64,000 nucleotides of DNA, from contig NC_087385.1 of assembly GCF_963675165.1 (NCBI RefSeq), positions 594,001 through 658,000 of the forward strand, in the 5' to 3' direction. A program made the translations under genes and the position numbers. Under the pieces are notes generated by a model. It had not been told where the DNA came from. It searched no databases and worked only from the letters and a program-made list of their open reading frames with translations. The DNA comes from Halichondria panicea. Its lineage: Eukaryota; Porifera; Demospongiae; Suberitida; Halichondriidae. This document shows positions 1 to 12,400 of this stretch, one piece after another. Numbering within the stretch: position 1 is the first letter of the stretch; each line of letters starts with the position of its first letter.

Positions 1-2800
1 GAACTCTTGCTCCACACCAAACGGACGCCTGTAGATGTGTATCATAATAATTATTACAGTACACACAATATTAGACATACCTGATGGAGATGAATGGCCT
101 TGCGTGTAGTACGTGCTTAAACAGCATGTTCAGAAACTCCTCTGGATCTAAGTACACAACGTCAACATTTAATATGTGACCATCTTTACCCATACTAATT
201 ACCTTTCTCCTTCTCAATCTTCCCCAGCTCACCCAGCTTGTTTCTCATCTTCATAATGGATTCAAACCTCACCACACCATTCCTAGAGTCAAGCAGCTCA
301 CACACAATCAACAATAATCTCTGTACTGTACAGTACTGTATGCATAATTATACTTTGTGGGGTAGACAGATAGTGAGGAAAGGGGGAAGAGAGTGTGGTA
401 GATATATGTGTGTATAGCTATAATTACCAGAGAGCTAAAACATGTACAGTTGTATACACAGCTCACTTTCTGAGAGGGTTGACGATTCCCTTCCAGAGCA
501 TGTTACTGATGGCCTGTCTGTTGATGTCAGCAGTGCTGTGACTATCTTCTTCCAGGAACATGTCATCAAAGATATCGCTGAGGGCAAATAATCCAAAGAG
601 AGTGGAGTCCAGGTAGCAAGAGTTCTGGTTTCCCTGGATACCCTTCTGATCACCCACGTAGTGGAGTGGGTGTGGCACTGTTGTTTGATCAACGTTCTCT
701 TCGAATGGCACTTGTAGAGCTGTAGTGGAGGCAATAAATAAAGTGATGATATGACAATTAACACACGGTTAATGCCGGTTTGTGCTGGGAATCCATGAGC
801 AGGTGCTGAGTCAGCATATCTCTGGTCAGGTTGGAGACGAGCCACTGGATAGAAGGTTGCCCTGCCATAGCCACATTGCAAGTAACGGACGCCATTCAAC
901 TCTCCATCTCCACAACGATCAGAATACTCTTCCTGTACATATCATTGTAACAACTCTTGCTGTAATTAATAAAATCACCAGCTCAATCCTTGCCACTAGC
1001 TCCTGTTCGCCAGGGAGGATCCCAATCCACCGCACAATCCCATACCACGGGTTTTGAGAGTCACCGAACTGAACAGCAGAGCCTTTGGAGATGTTCATAG
1101 GAGCAGCATGGAGTGGGAGTGGCTGTCTCGAGGGGGCATATCCACGCTGGTCAGGATGGAGTGCTGTGACAGGGCAGAAGAATCCTCGGCCGTACTTGCA
1201 AGAGAAACACCTCGTCCCCTGCCAAGTACCATCAGTACAGCCATCCATATCCTCCTCCTATACAGGCATAACACATACATGTATAAATATCAAACAACTA
1301 CAAGTGGCAACTTACCAACTCTACTCCCGCTATCAGTCCATTGACTTGAGGGAAGTTGCCCATCCAGCAAATCTCACCGTATCGAGGTGGGTCAGAAAAC
1401 TTAACTCGAGAGCCAATTACAAACTGATGCTTAGTAGAATCCTGAGATTCAGGAGCAATGACTATCACATCAGGCTGCTTGTTGCCAGCCCCAGGCATGA
1501 TGTCATAGATGGCTGGCGGACGACTCTCAGAGTGATGGCTGTCGGGTGAATCGACACAGGAACCAGAAGGGTTTACAACTCTAGCAGCTTTCATTCCCTC
1601 ATGCAGGCGTGCTAATTCCTCTTCTTTTCTCTGCCTCTCTTCAACTCTCCTCTGTTTTTCCTTCATTTCTGTTTGAACCAGTTCCTCAGGAACAACAAGT
1701 TTGCCGTGTTTCGAGTTTTCACATCTAAAGTTTGAACTTAATCCAGTGATAGTAATAAGAAAGTCACCTCTTTGGACAGGAATATCCTGCAAAAATAGAT
1801 TAGGATTATCAACAAGTACAGTAGCTAGGCATGTCACAGCAGACGACGGTACGTACCGTTTCAATTCCGACGGCATTCACTTTATCACCCTCAGTATTGG
1901 CTATTCCAGTCCACCTCACTGTGCCATGAATGGGAGTTTGATCCTTGTTGTGAGTTACCACTCTGTCTCCTTTGTGAAAGCGAGAGCCACTGTTCGTGTG
2001 TCCTTGAGAGCGAGTACTTGCTGTTGGTCCCTGAGAGGTATTTGCTCTGCCACCTGGTGTATTCTGTGATTTGCCTTCACTGTCTGCCTTCAGCCCCAAT
2101 CGAGAGAGCACTTGGTGAGGTAGGGTGGCTTTTGTGGGTTGAGCAGTCGGTGTTCTTGTTGGACGGAAGTTGAGCCTCTCCAGAGACACAAACATCCCAC
2201 AATTGTCGCCACAAGTGAAAATTTGACGATGTTGGAACAAGCCATTGGTGGACCCTGACCCTCGATACTTCTCATCCTAAGGAAACATATACATTTCAAC
2301 AATAAATCATACACACAAATTTAACGTACAATGATTTCTATTCCAAACTTAATCCCCATCTCTCCAGGTAGAGTTCCAATCCACCTCACCACAGCTTGAC
2401 AACCGGTGTTAGCGAAGGCTTCTTTAGTTGGTAATGCAATGTACACAGTAGCACCCAGTCTCAATTTGGAGCCCCATTCATGATTGTCATCAATGAACGA
2501 GTTGTATCGTGCTCCTAACGCTGATATTCCACTGAGTAGCTGGAACTCGTAGTTAGTGAGTGGGGCAATGTCAAATTCAGAGCAGTACAAGGTGATGTCT
2601 TCATTGTGCACACCATAGTTGTGAGCTGGTTTCCCATCAGCCCCGGATGGTGTGTCTTTAGGTGGGAGGGCAACAAGAAGAGATCCTCTCAGGACAGGTA
2701 CATCTTTTTTCTTTCTGAATGTAAGTAGGGATCCACTCTTCTCCCCTTGGGCATCTTTCAATAGGAGCCAGAGAGAACTGTAACCAATAGTGCTAGCCAT
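1..2800 (-). CDS. CYLD-like deubiquitinase with four CAP-Gly domains, 3' part off the left edge
   Basis: Predicted ubiquitin-specific protease of the CYLD family. Nine exons are visible (2330-2800, 1857-2276, 1316-1786, 979-1257, 767-932, 467-719, 203-282, 81-147, and <1-28), all with GT-AG borders and compatible phases. The start at 2800 opens MASTIGYSS. Each CAP-Gly domain is split over two exons: one exon ends in a GVRW/GIE-type half, and the next begins with the DGCTDG or CGDG half. Exon 979-1257 supplies an additional half-domain pair, giving four CAP-Gly units against three in human CYLD. Exon 467-719 has the catalytic Cys box GIQGNQNSCYLDSTLFG. The His box and any kinase exon would lie beyond the window edge, so it cannot be said whether this copy is a kinase fusion. 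The visible frame is undamaged. The linker in exon 1316-1786 (EERQRKEEELARLHEG) matches the gene at 9474-12835 rather than the other copies. Confidence 0.8.
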
Positions 2801-2924
2801 TACAAAAACTAATTTGATAACAAGACACGCCTACATTTAATTAATGGTATGGTAATGATCATCGATCTTCATAGTGCATGCAAAAAATGCGTAAAAATAC
2901 AAAATACACAACAAAAAACTCTAG

Positions 2925-3658
2925 TTACTGAGATGGTAGCATATTGAGTTTTTCAAGTACTTGGGTCATTGATAGTCTATTGTCTGGTTGGCTCTCGACG
3001 CAAGCTGCTATGATATCGTACACTTGTTCCCACTCACTCTTGATACGTAATAGTATTGCTCTTCTGTTCTCAGGGGAAGGCATCTCCTTGGCAATGGCCT
3101 CAGCTAGGAGGTAGCCGTAACTGTACACATCAATCTTTGTAGTTTGTTTCGGAAGGGGATCGTCCAGATTAGATGGTGGGAAGGTTTCGGGGGCAGCATA
3201 CACAATAGCACCAGGAGCTGCTGTCTTGCAGCTTTTAGCCAGATTGGCTGATCCAAAGTCGGATAGTTTTGCCTTCCAAACTCCTGGGTGTATTTGCTGG
3301 AGGAGGACGTTGGGAGCACTCACATCACGGTGGATGATGGGCTCTTGATGCTCGTGGAGGTAGTGGAGGGCATAAGCCACCTTCGAAATATCGATAACAA
3401 AGCATCCTTTTGGAAATTGACAATTTTCCTTTCGTAAGCGGATCGAAGGTCAGTATCCAAGAACTCCAGAACAAGCAGAGGTGAGTCAGTACCTCTCTCC
3501 ACACCAGCGTCCACTACAGCAGCAATCAGTCGCACCAGGTTGGGGTGTTGAACATGAGCCATGATTCGAATCTCTCTTTTAAGCAGATCAATCGTGTTTT
3601 TGTGGAGTATTTTTGTGTGTGCACACTTTACTGCAACTTGCTGACCACGGAACAACCC
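2925..3658 (-). pseudogene. Broken kinase end of the CYLD-kinase gene
   Basis: This is the remainder of the last exon of the gene at 3659-7976. It is homologous to the intact kinase at 26166-27376 (HRDVSAPNVLL catalytic loop, SDFGSAN, APET). Two lesions separate it from the intact copies. A TAA stop at 3659-3661 sits in the glycine-rich loop, where the sister copies read GSVC then Arg. A one-base deletion near 3382 shifts frame just after LLSIFR. A kinase domain cannot be made from this copy without changing two sites. All the catalytic motifs are still readable, so the decay is recent. Confidence 0.8.
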
Positions 3659-6600
3659 TTAACACACTGATCCCCAAGCACCATGTCCTAGGTTGTCTTG
3701 TAATACAACTTCTTGTCTTCGTACATTCCACGAGTCTTGGTCTAGTCGCGGAATTTGGAGCTCAGAAAACTTTGACTGACTTGATTGGCTTTCTGCCACC
3801 TCTAGCCTTCGTTGCTGCATGTCCTGAGCCTGCTGTTGGTAGCGCTGTGATTGAGATTCAAGGTGTTGCTTCTGCTTTTCTAGTTGGCGCTTTTCATTAT
3901 CTGAATTTTGCTTTTGTTGTTGCATTTGCTCTTCTTTCTCAGCCATTTCTTGAGAGGTGGTACGTTCTCGCTCATTGTAATGTTGCAACAACTGTTCCTT
4001 TTCAGCTTCCAATAGTTGGATATGTTGAGATTGCTCGGCCTGATTGGTTTCGATTCTCTGTTGAAGACTTCTGTTCTTAGCCTGAAGAGTAGTGATTTCT
4101 TGCTTGAGCTCCTCAACGATGTCATCTTTGCTCTCCATAAGTTTGGACACTGTTGGAACAACACCAATGTATTGATTGTTATACTCAGCATAAATTGAAC
4201 ACTTACATTCAGTGATAATTGAGTAAGGCTCTCTGACTGAACGTGGTTGATGATCCTCTTCAGCACCGTCTCCATACATGGCGACATCAGGCTGAACATA
4301 GACACACATGTAGATGTCTTGAGTGAACCGTCGGACCAACTCTGGTAGCTCTCTTGGTGGTGTGTTGATCAACCTGTCCTGGTCTCCCTCATACACCCAC
4401 TCATTCAGCTCACGAGTGCAGTCAGTCACACGTGGAATGTTGTACGTGTCATCTGTACACATAAACATGTATTAAGTATGTAAACAAGTGATTAGTGAAG
4501 GCTGACTCACATTGCCTGTCTGCCATGCTGTCAAAGAAGATCCACTTCTTCCCAATGTCATCCCTTGGGTCTCTAGTGAAGCAGACGTAGTGACTGGTCT
4601 CAATGCAGATCACAGAGAGAAGGTCCAACTGTGCCAGCTCGGGATCATCCGCTGGAGTAGCAGCAACGGCAACAGTTAGCCTATGATTAGCTCTGTCCTT
4701 GTGAGAGGGGTTGCTATGGAAGAGGTCAGAGCAGCGCTGACAGTAGTGGGTGAACTGCTGCTGACTGAGAGGACCACAACTCTCACACTGGATAGTTGAC
4801 TCCTCCCCACACGAATGGCAGGCCGGAGTTGGAGCTGTATTGAAAAAAGTTAAACGAGATACAAAGACATCCTGTTACCTTTTTTGTAGGCGTCAGTCAA
4901 CTCTCTGATGTCCAGTTTCAGCTCAGGAACAATCTTCTTGTATATTTGGAACTCTCTTCCAAACCGAGGAACTTGAAGCAGAAGCTTTGAGGGAACCTGA
5001 AAACATATAATAGTTGATTAACTTAAAAAAAAAATAGAGTCACCTTTGTGAATGAGATGTGCTGCTCTAGGAACATTTTTCTGAGTAGGTCTCCCACAGT
5101 GGGTGGTCTGAGGTTTGGGTCGTATTCCACAAACAGTTGAACAAAAAACTCTTCCTCCACACCAAACGGACGCCTGTATAAATTTAGACGTGCATCAGTG
5201 TACACACAATTAACATACCTGATGGAGATGAATGGCCTCGTGTGTAGCACGTGTTTGAAGAGCATGTTCAGAAACTCCTCAGGATCTGTAATAGGGAACA
5301 TTACATAGTCAACGTACACTATAAACTGTCAATACCTTTCTCCTTCTCAGTGATTCCCTCCATCTTCCCGAGTTCTTCCAGAGCATTTCTCATCTTCATC
5401 ACTGACTCAAACCTCACCACACCATTCCTGAAACAGAGTTGGATATACACACATGCCACAAGAAATCATTATTACTTACTTTCTGAGAGGATTGACGATT
5501 CTTCCCTTCCACAGTAGGTGGGCAACACGTTTCCTGTTCTGATCGCTGGTGATATTGGATTTGTCTGGGTCCAGGAAGATGGTGTCAAAGACATCACTGA
5601 GGGCAAACAGACCAAAGATGGTGGAGTCCAGGTAGCAGGAGTTCTGGTGACCCTGGATACCACGGCTGTTTCCAATGTATCTCAACATTTGCTCAGTGGG
5701 GTCATTAATGAATTGGTCTGTTTGCTCTTCCATTGGGACTTTTATAGCTATAGAATACACATCACTTTGAGAATGGGTAAGGGAGACCATATACCAGATA
5801 CATACACATGTCTACAGCGTATATAGTGTACGCAATTTACACTGACTCACGATTCCCTACTGATGATGCAGCATGTCCAGCTTGTAATCCAAACCTTTCG
5901 TCAGGACGGAGGTTAGCCAGTGGGAAATACAGTCCATGACCAAAGGTACAGGTGAAATACTTCTCTCCTGTGGTTGTGAATGTTCCATCAGTACATCCGT
6001 CCATATAGTCCTCCTGTGAGCAAACATATTTAATAATTATAGTAAAATGTATAATTATTGACTCACTAGTTCAATCCCAGCCACCTGACCATCTACTCCA
6101 GCTACTCTGCCAGTCCACCTGATCACTCCATAGTGTGGTGGCTCGTTGGGATTTATAGTTGCCACTTGAACAGTTGAACCCACTGCCAGATTGTAGAAGT
6201 TGGAGCTTCTCGAGGAATCGTAATCGTTTAACTGAGATGGTTGATTCGGTTGGTCGTTTTGTCGACTCTGTGCATGCTGCTCTACTGCTTCAATGTTAAT
6301 ATAGTCTGCATCCCCAGTGTTTTGTGGTGCCACATGGGTATGATTCGTCACTCGTTTCATATTAGGTTGTACATTTGCAGTTTTCTTTCTGTTCTCCTTT
6401 CTTTTAGCCTCTTCAGCATCCTTCAAAGCTTTCTTCTGCGCTGCCATAAACTGTCCCTTACTCAAGCCTTCCTCACGTGCAACAGCTGCTGGGTCTGAAA
6501 GGTCAACATCTCGAGTGTTGGCCAACTCTTCTCTAAACACAAAATGCTCAGGGAGTACTAAACGGTAACCAGATTTAGCCTTGAACAAGTGAGTTATTGC

Positions 6601-7976
6601 TGTCAGTGCTTTAGGGAAGAAATTAGTGACAGCTATTGCTGTCAGTGCTTTAGGGAAGAAATTAGTGACAGCAATTGAGTCCTGTGTGAAAAGAATTGTA
6701 TTGCTATTTAGATGGAGTGCAAAGCGCAAGAGTGAAAATTGCACGCAGCACAACATTTTTTAACATTATGCCCACTTTCGGTCACACATCGTGCAGTAAG
6801 ACTATGGAAAATCTCATTCTCAGTCAGGGGAATTCCCGTCTTGCGTACGTAGAGCTGTTACAAACGGTCAACTAGCTAGCCTAGGATAAATTGAAATACT
6901 CGATGCTCTACGCAAGTCTAAGACCGGAATTCCCCTGACTGAGAATGAGATTTTCCGTAGTCTTACATGTACCATGTACACAACCGGTACAATCATTGAA
7001 TCAAAATTAACTACAATACATCTATATAGCTACCCTGAATCCGGCACTGACAGAGTACTTACTGTTTCAATGCCGATATGGTTGGTATCCAGTGTTCTAG
7101 TCTGTAAATCCCTACCAATCCAGCGAACAGTTCCACCCATGGGTTCTTTCTTCCTGTTGTAGACCACCACACGATCGTTGATCTTGAACATATGTGTAGG
7201 GGGCTTATCGATAGGTGACCCGTGGGTAGAAGAGTTGACCCCTGATGGAGAAGAGCTCTTTAGCTGCTGACGTGTGGAGCCATGGGGCACTTGGTGAGGT
7301 GGTTTAGCAGCAAGCTTATCCAGAGACACAAAGAGACCGCAGTCTTGATCACAGTCAAAATATTTGCATCCCCCAAAGAAACCATCACTGCTACCTTTTC
7401 CAAGGTAACGAGAATCCTGTAGACAAGTAGTCTATACATTATAATTATGTAGATTTGTATGTAAGAGCATAATAATTATTATTAACATAACTATGCACTC
7501 ACTGTAATCTCCACTCCAAAGTTCCTCCCTGATAATGACTCCACAGGTCCAACATATCTCACTGCACCAGCAGACCAGGTGGGTGCAGGTGTGGGGAGCC
7601 TCACATAGACCTGGTCACATTTCTTCAGTCTGCCACCCCATTCCAGCTTACTGTCCTCAGAGAACACAGCATATCGATCGGAAGGCCTTTCAATAGCTTC
7701 CAAAAGCTGTAGATCTCTGCCAAGTGGAGACACATACTCATCGTCTTCACCACCATACAGTGTGACACTGGTGTCTTTCGTAGAGCGATAGTTGTGAGGT
7801 GGTCTTCCTTCATAGCGCTGTACCAACTCTCTATGGTGAATTAGAGCAAGCAGTTCACCTCGTAACACTTGAACAGGTTTTGGACTGCCTATACTGACAG
7901 ACATGATCTTCACTGGAGCCTTCTCTCCATACACATCCTTCATTAGAATGTACAGGTAGTCTGCCATTTTGGCCAT
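3659..7976 (-). CDS. CYLD-type deubiquitinase plus coiled coil, truncated before its kinase domain
   Basis: Exons 7503-7976, 7063-7416, 6067-6681, 5851-6013, 5480-5747, 5336-5427, 5219-5285, 5044-5173, 4879-4996, 4511-4834, 4207-4452 and 3659-4149 splice in one frame. The protein has three split CAP-Gly domains, then a CYLD protease: Cys box GIQGHQNSCYLDSTIFG, a B-box-like Cys/His cluster around CHSCGEE, His box ETSHYVCF, and the FFDSM aspartate. It continues through an intron of about 57 bp into a Gln/Glu-rich coiled coil, then stops at 3659-3661 inside the kinase glycine loop. The protease looks active. The start MAKMADY at 7976 was chosen by agreement with three sister genes; an in-frame ATG at 7997 is possible. 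Exon 3 contains a 39-bp tandem duplication (AVTNFFPKALTAI twice) unique to this copy. The gene starts 136 bp from the stop of a PIGU tail fragment. Confidence 0.75.
6790..6966. repeat. Palindromic foldback repeat in intron 2
   Basis: Arms of about 45 bp, around gactatggaaaatctcattc at the left and the reverse complement near 6920-6966, flank a short unique centre. This is a MITE-like foldback element. The same element lies at the same intron position of the gene at 26166-31138 (29960-30136), so it predates that duplication. Confidence 0.75.
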
Positions 7977-8111
7977 GATCTGCAATCTCTGAACCAACTC
8001 TGATGTGGTAATTAACTAGAGCCTCACCCACTTTTATGACCCATAAATATTTCAAAAATCACAGAATGTGGATACTCATGAATTTCTAGCTAGCTCTCAA
8101 TATAGTTTCAG

Positions 8112-8486
8112 TTAGACTGGTTTGCCCAGTTGGTACAGTCTTGGTAGACCGTGTTTGAGGTCGTACTGGTGGACCAGTAACGAGTAGATCACATCAGCCA
8201 CCAGGAAGATCTGCAGGGGAGGGGAGAGAGGGAGGATAAACAAAATGCTAATCACGAAATTATATGCCACTGGAATAACTTTTCAATAAAACAATAATTA
8301 TACGCTAACCATGGGGTTCATAATGACTCCTGTTACTGACCTGAGCTAGTGAGTAGGTGAGAGTCATGGCAAAGAAGAAGTTAGCGTTAGCACTGTCTGC
8401 ATGGATCCAGAGGTACCAGAGGACAGGACAGAGGAGAGAGGAGGCCAGGAACATGACCACCACCACCAGAGTGTAGCGCAGGTCTG
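8112..8486 (-). pseudogene. PIGU 3' fragment (last two exons), copy 1
   Basis: Two exon pieces encode the C-terminal membrane segment and tail of PIG-U. The first (about 8343-8486) reads PVLWYLWIH and [17 protein letters not shown]; the second (8112 to about 8213) reads [24 protein letters not shown] is a subunit of the GPI transamidase in the ER membrane. Everything upstream is missing: homology stops at a G-run at about 8493-8505. A T-to-A change creates a TAA four codons earlier than in the other copies. It is a passenger of tandem duplication and not a functional gene. Confidence 0.85.
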
Positions 8487-8658
8487 CACACAGGGGGGGG
8501 GGGGGAGGGAGAATATAATTCTGAGCTGAGATTGTTGTTTAGTATGCATGCGCAGCGGGAATACTACTGGTACTGCAAATACATAATACACTTACTTTAC
8601 ACACTTACATAGACAGTATAGAGATACAGATATAGTACAACCCTCTCAATGAAGTTAC

Positions 8659-9228
8659 CAGCTCAATTCCAGCCATTTGCTCCTCTTGTCCGTCAAACTG
8701 ACCAATCCACCTCACAACACCATAGTAACTAGACGCGTACGGACCATAGTCTGATACAACCACTGTCGATCCAACTTTGGGTGCAAATGAGGCCGGCCTC
8801 TTCCGAGGTGGTGGTTGGCTAACGTTATATCTCTTGCTAGCTTCGAGTAACTCTGGCTCCTTGAGAATGTATTCGTAGAGAGTAAATCATCTTTCTGGTA
8901 CAACCTCGGATCTGTTTAGAAACTCGTATTCTTGCAGTGTTAGAGCAGCAACGTTGGATTGAGGACAGGAGAAGGAGATGGTAGGGTCCCTCATGATGTG
9001 GTACTTGTGTGCTTGAGTGTAGGGAGTGCTGGCAGTTGGAACAGGCTTCACAAACTCTCCTCTAGACACCTCCACATTGGTCCTCTCTATGCCCATTAGA
9101 CTCAGGATCTTGTGGTAGCCATTGTCGTTACTGTTGTCGCTGTTGAGACCAGCTGTCACGTCTTTCTCTCCTTGTGTTGTCTTCTTTAGAATGTAGCAGT
9201 GACTCTTGGAGGAGCACTCAGCTGCCAT
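8659..9228 (-). pseudogene. Orphan CYLD-type N-terminal exon with an in-frame stop
   Basis: One exon-like frame of 190 codons starts MAAECSSKSHCYILKK and ends at a possible donor after a CAP-Gly half-domain (YYGVVRWIGQFDG ... GIEL). It aligns in layout with exon 1 of the gene at 1-2800 but is clearly divergent. A TGA at 8887-8889 interrupts it, with coding sequence resuming in the same frame (FTLYEYILKEPELLEA). No following exon can be found: the sequence runs into the PIGU fragment. It is probably the isolated first exon of a deleted paralogue. A short protein of 113 residues from the first part cannot be excluded. Confidence 0.6.
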
Positions 9229-9473
9229 ATATCTCTAGCTCTAGCCTTTAGCTAGCTAGCTAATAGCTCGTTTCTTACAAGACACGCCCACTTATTGTCA
9301 AACAGCATTGTGTGGTAATAATCATCATAGCAATTAACACTAATTGACAATAGGAAACCACACCTTGTTTCAGCCTCTCCACAATTAATGACACTCAGAA
9401 TTAATTTTGGTTTCACAAACATTTTTTGAAGCTAGAGCATGTCCTAAACTAAGGGAAGGGTCAAAGGTTCTAG
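9229..9473. other. Short intergenic spacer
   Basis: AT-rich spacer between the 3' end of the kinase gene at 9474-12835 and the orphan exon. No gene or repeat was recognised. Confidence 0.4.
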
Positions 9474-12400
9474 CTAAATTTTAGGCATTTTGTCATCTTT
9501 TAATATGTTCAGAACTTGAGCCATAGTTGGTCGGTTGTCGGGGCTCTCTTGAGTGCAGCTAGCAATCAGATCGTGGAATTGTGGATAGTCTTTTTCGACT
9601 TCTTTAAGCATGCTCCAGTAATTTTTTACTGCTGGAAATGTGCTAGTGATGACCTCACATAACAAAACACCGTAGCTGTACACATCAATCTTTGTTGTTT
9701 GTGGAATTTGTTCTTGTTTTGGATTGTAAGCTCGAGGTATCACTTCAGGGGCTGAATAAAGTACGCATCCTTCACCACTAGTCTGAGCATGCTGCAGGAA
9801 GTTGGCTGAGCCGAGGTCAGAGACTTTCCCCTTCCACTGGTGGTTGGGCATTCGCTGGAGGAGGACGTTGGGAGCACTCACATCACGGTGGATGATGGGA
9901 TCGTAGCGTTGATGCAGGTAGTCCAGAGCTAGGGCAATGTCCTTGAAGATCGAGAGGCGGTTTCCTGGGTTCAGTTGCTTTCGTTCGTACGCTTGTCGGA
10001 GATTCATATCCAGACGCTCGGTAACGAGGGTAGGAGGGGATTTATTGTTTTGCTCATCAAAAATAGCACCAATGAATTGCACAAGGTTTGGGTGTCGCAC
10101 TTCAGCCAATAACTTCATTTCTCTCTCCATTTTCTCGATAAAAATTGGGTATTCAATTTCTTCGTGTAGTCGCTTGACGGCCACGCTCACTGTTCCCTCC
10201 AGCACCTCCCCCCACCCTCCTTTGCCAATCCTCCTGCCAATGATCACTCTGTTGGCCGGAATCCTCCACACCTCTGTGTTGTGTGCTGTCAACTCTTTCG
10301 TCTTGCCGTCTAATTCAAGTCGCCCAACCATTTCTCGCTCTTCTGCCAGCTGGGCTCTGTCGGATGCCCTCTGTCGGTCTCCTTGAAGTTGTTGTATTTG
10401 CTTTTCTTTCTCGGCTATTTTTTGAGAAGTGGTACGTTCTCGCTCACTGAATTGTTGTAACCTAGCTTCCAATAGTTGGATATGTTGAGACTGCTCAGCC
10501 TGATTGGTTTTGATTCTCTGTTCAAGATTTCTGTTTTCTTGTTTAAGCCCCTCAATGATATCATCTTTGTTCTCTTTGGGCAGAGTCGGGACAACACCTA
10601 TATAGAGAAATTACATAACATGTCAGTGTATCATGTACATAATTATATAGGCACACTCACGATTCCCTACTGATGATGCAGCATGTCCAGCTTGTAGTCC
10701 AAACCTTTCATCAGGACGGAGGCTAGCCAGTGGGAAGTACAACCCATGACCAAAGGTACAGGTGAAGTGCTTCTCTCCTGTATTTTTGAGGGTTCCGTCA
10801 GTACATCCGTCCATGTAGTCCTCCTGTGAGCAAAATTTAAAATAAGTTGATTATTAGTAATGAAAGCACCACAGGTGCTGATGCCTCGGTGGAGGTGCCA
10901 AAGCTACATAGCATAAAGCTACTAAACTTATATATACACATAATAATTATCATGTCGATGCAATTTTGTTGCATGCAGAATACAGAATCACAAAAAGTGG
11001 GTAATGATCGACGATGATTGTTGCTAAAAATGATGGTGCCAAAAGTTCAAGTCTAAAATTAATGGTTGTAAGTCAGCAGAGCCTTGCAGCTCTCTTCTCA
11101 CTCTTGCAGCTACCAATAGCTAGCGTTCTAGTGCAGAGCTAACTACTAAGTAGAGTAGCAACACTCGGTGAAAAAATTTTGCTATGCACTCTTCTGAAAA
11201 GGCTACAATGGCATTCCAAGTAAGCAAAACTAAGGCATAACTCGAGAACAAAGCTTTATTTTGCAAATCCATGAATAGGAATCCAAGAAAACATGATTAG
11301 AAGCCTATAGAAACTCTTACTTGCACTATACACACACACACACATACACACACACACACACACATGCACACACACACACACACACACCGTATACCTCGCT
11401 TGCGTATGCGCACAAGGCATAATAATTATACTCACTAGTTCCATCCCAGCCACCTGACCATCCACTCCAGCTATTCTGCCAGTCCACCTGATCACTCCAT
11501 AGCGTGGTGGGTCATTGGGATTTATACTTGCCAGTTGAACATATGAACCCACTGTCAGGTTGTAGGGGTTGGAGCTTCCTACTGAGGCATTGTACTCTTG
11601 AGGTACATTTACTTGTGGTGGAGTGTTTCGATGGTGCTCACCAGGAGTGTCACGATGAGGTGGATGTCCATGTGCCTGATTGTTTGGAGGAGGGTGGATG
11701 TTATTTGGATAGGGATCAAATTCTTGACTAGATGGTTGCGCCTGATACTGCGTATTTTGATACTGCTGAGCACCAGGGTGTTGTGGGTTCACAGGGTGAT
11801 GACCCAGGCTTGATAATTGTTTGTCAGGATGTGTGTCATAAATGTGATTCGTATTAAGCTGCTTCATGCCAGCCCCAGGCATGTTGTCATAGATGGGTGG
11901 CAGACGATTCTCAGGGTGATAGTTGTCAGGTGGATCGACACAGGAGCCAAAAGGGTTTACAACTCTAGCAACTTCTCGCTTTTCTTCTCTTTGTCTTTTA
12001 AATTCCTTGAGTCTTTCTTCTTGTCCTTGTTCATAAGTATTAACATTAGCCTTCCTGAGCATAGCATCCTCTCCAGACTGTATATTACCAGGTTGAGAAT
12101 TCTGATGAGAGAGAATGTTGCCTGCACTAGCTGAGTGATGACCCAGGCTTGATGATGGTGGTTTGTCAGGAAGTGTGTCATAAACGTGATACTTTGGCCT
12201 GTGAGTGGTCGACAGTGGAGCTTCAGGATTATTCCCTGATGGTCGTGTATCTTGTGACAGTGGACGATGTAGATGGCTATTGGCTGGGACTTTGGGGCGA
12301 CTAATGGATCCTTGCTGCTGCTTATTTTCTCCAGACCGGTTGTACTCTTGAATCATCTTCTCCTGTTTGGCTGGATCCAGTGCCACAGATTCAATGTTGG

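Noticed and set aside
4150-4206. Apparent uninterrupted reading frame from the protease into the coiled coil
   Set aside because: The 57-bp stretch happens to be open in one copy but has a donor (GTAAGT) and acceptor (CAACAG) conserved in sister genes, so it is an intron. The fusion holds either way.
8364-8591. Frame with a Trp-rich membrane-like segment
   Set aside because: It is an off-frame reading of the PIGU exon fragment, and the true frame matches PIG-U.
8887-8889. TGA as selenocysteine or a variant genetic code
   Set aside because: All other genes use standard stops including TGA, and the orphan exon has no downstream partner, so simple decay is sufficient.
9937-10386. Plus-strand open frame of 149 codons, repeated at 20720-21169
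   Set aside because: It is exactly antisense to the two type-B kinase exons, and its conservation follows from the kinase. The translation has no recognisable domain.
11256-11430. Extension of the CAP-Gly exon into a Cys/Val-rich tail
   Set aside because: It is read-through past a clear donor (GTGAGT at 11435) into a CA microsatellite. The spliced product rejoins in frame at 10823.
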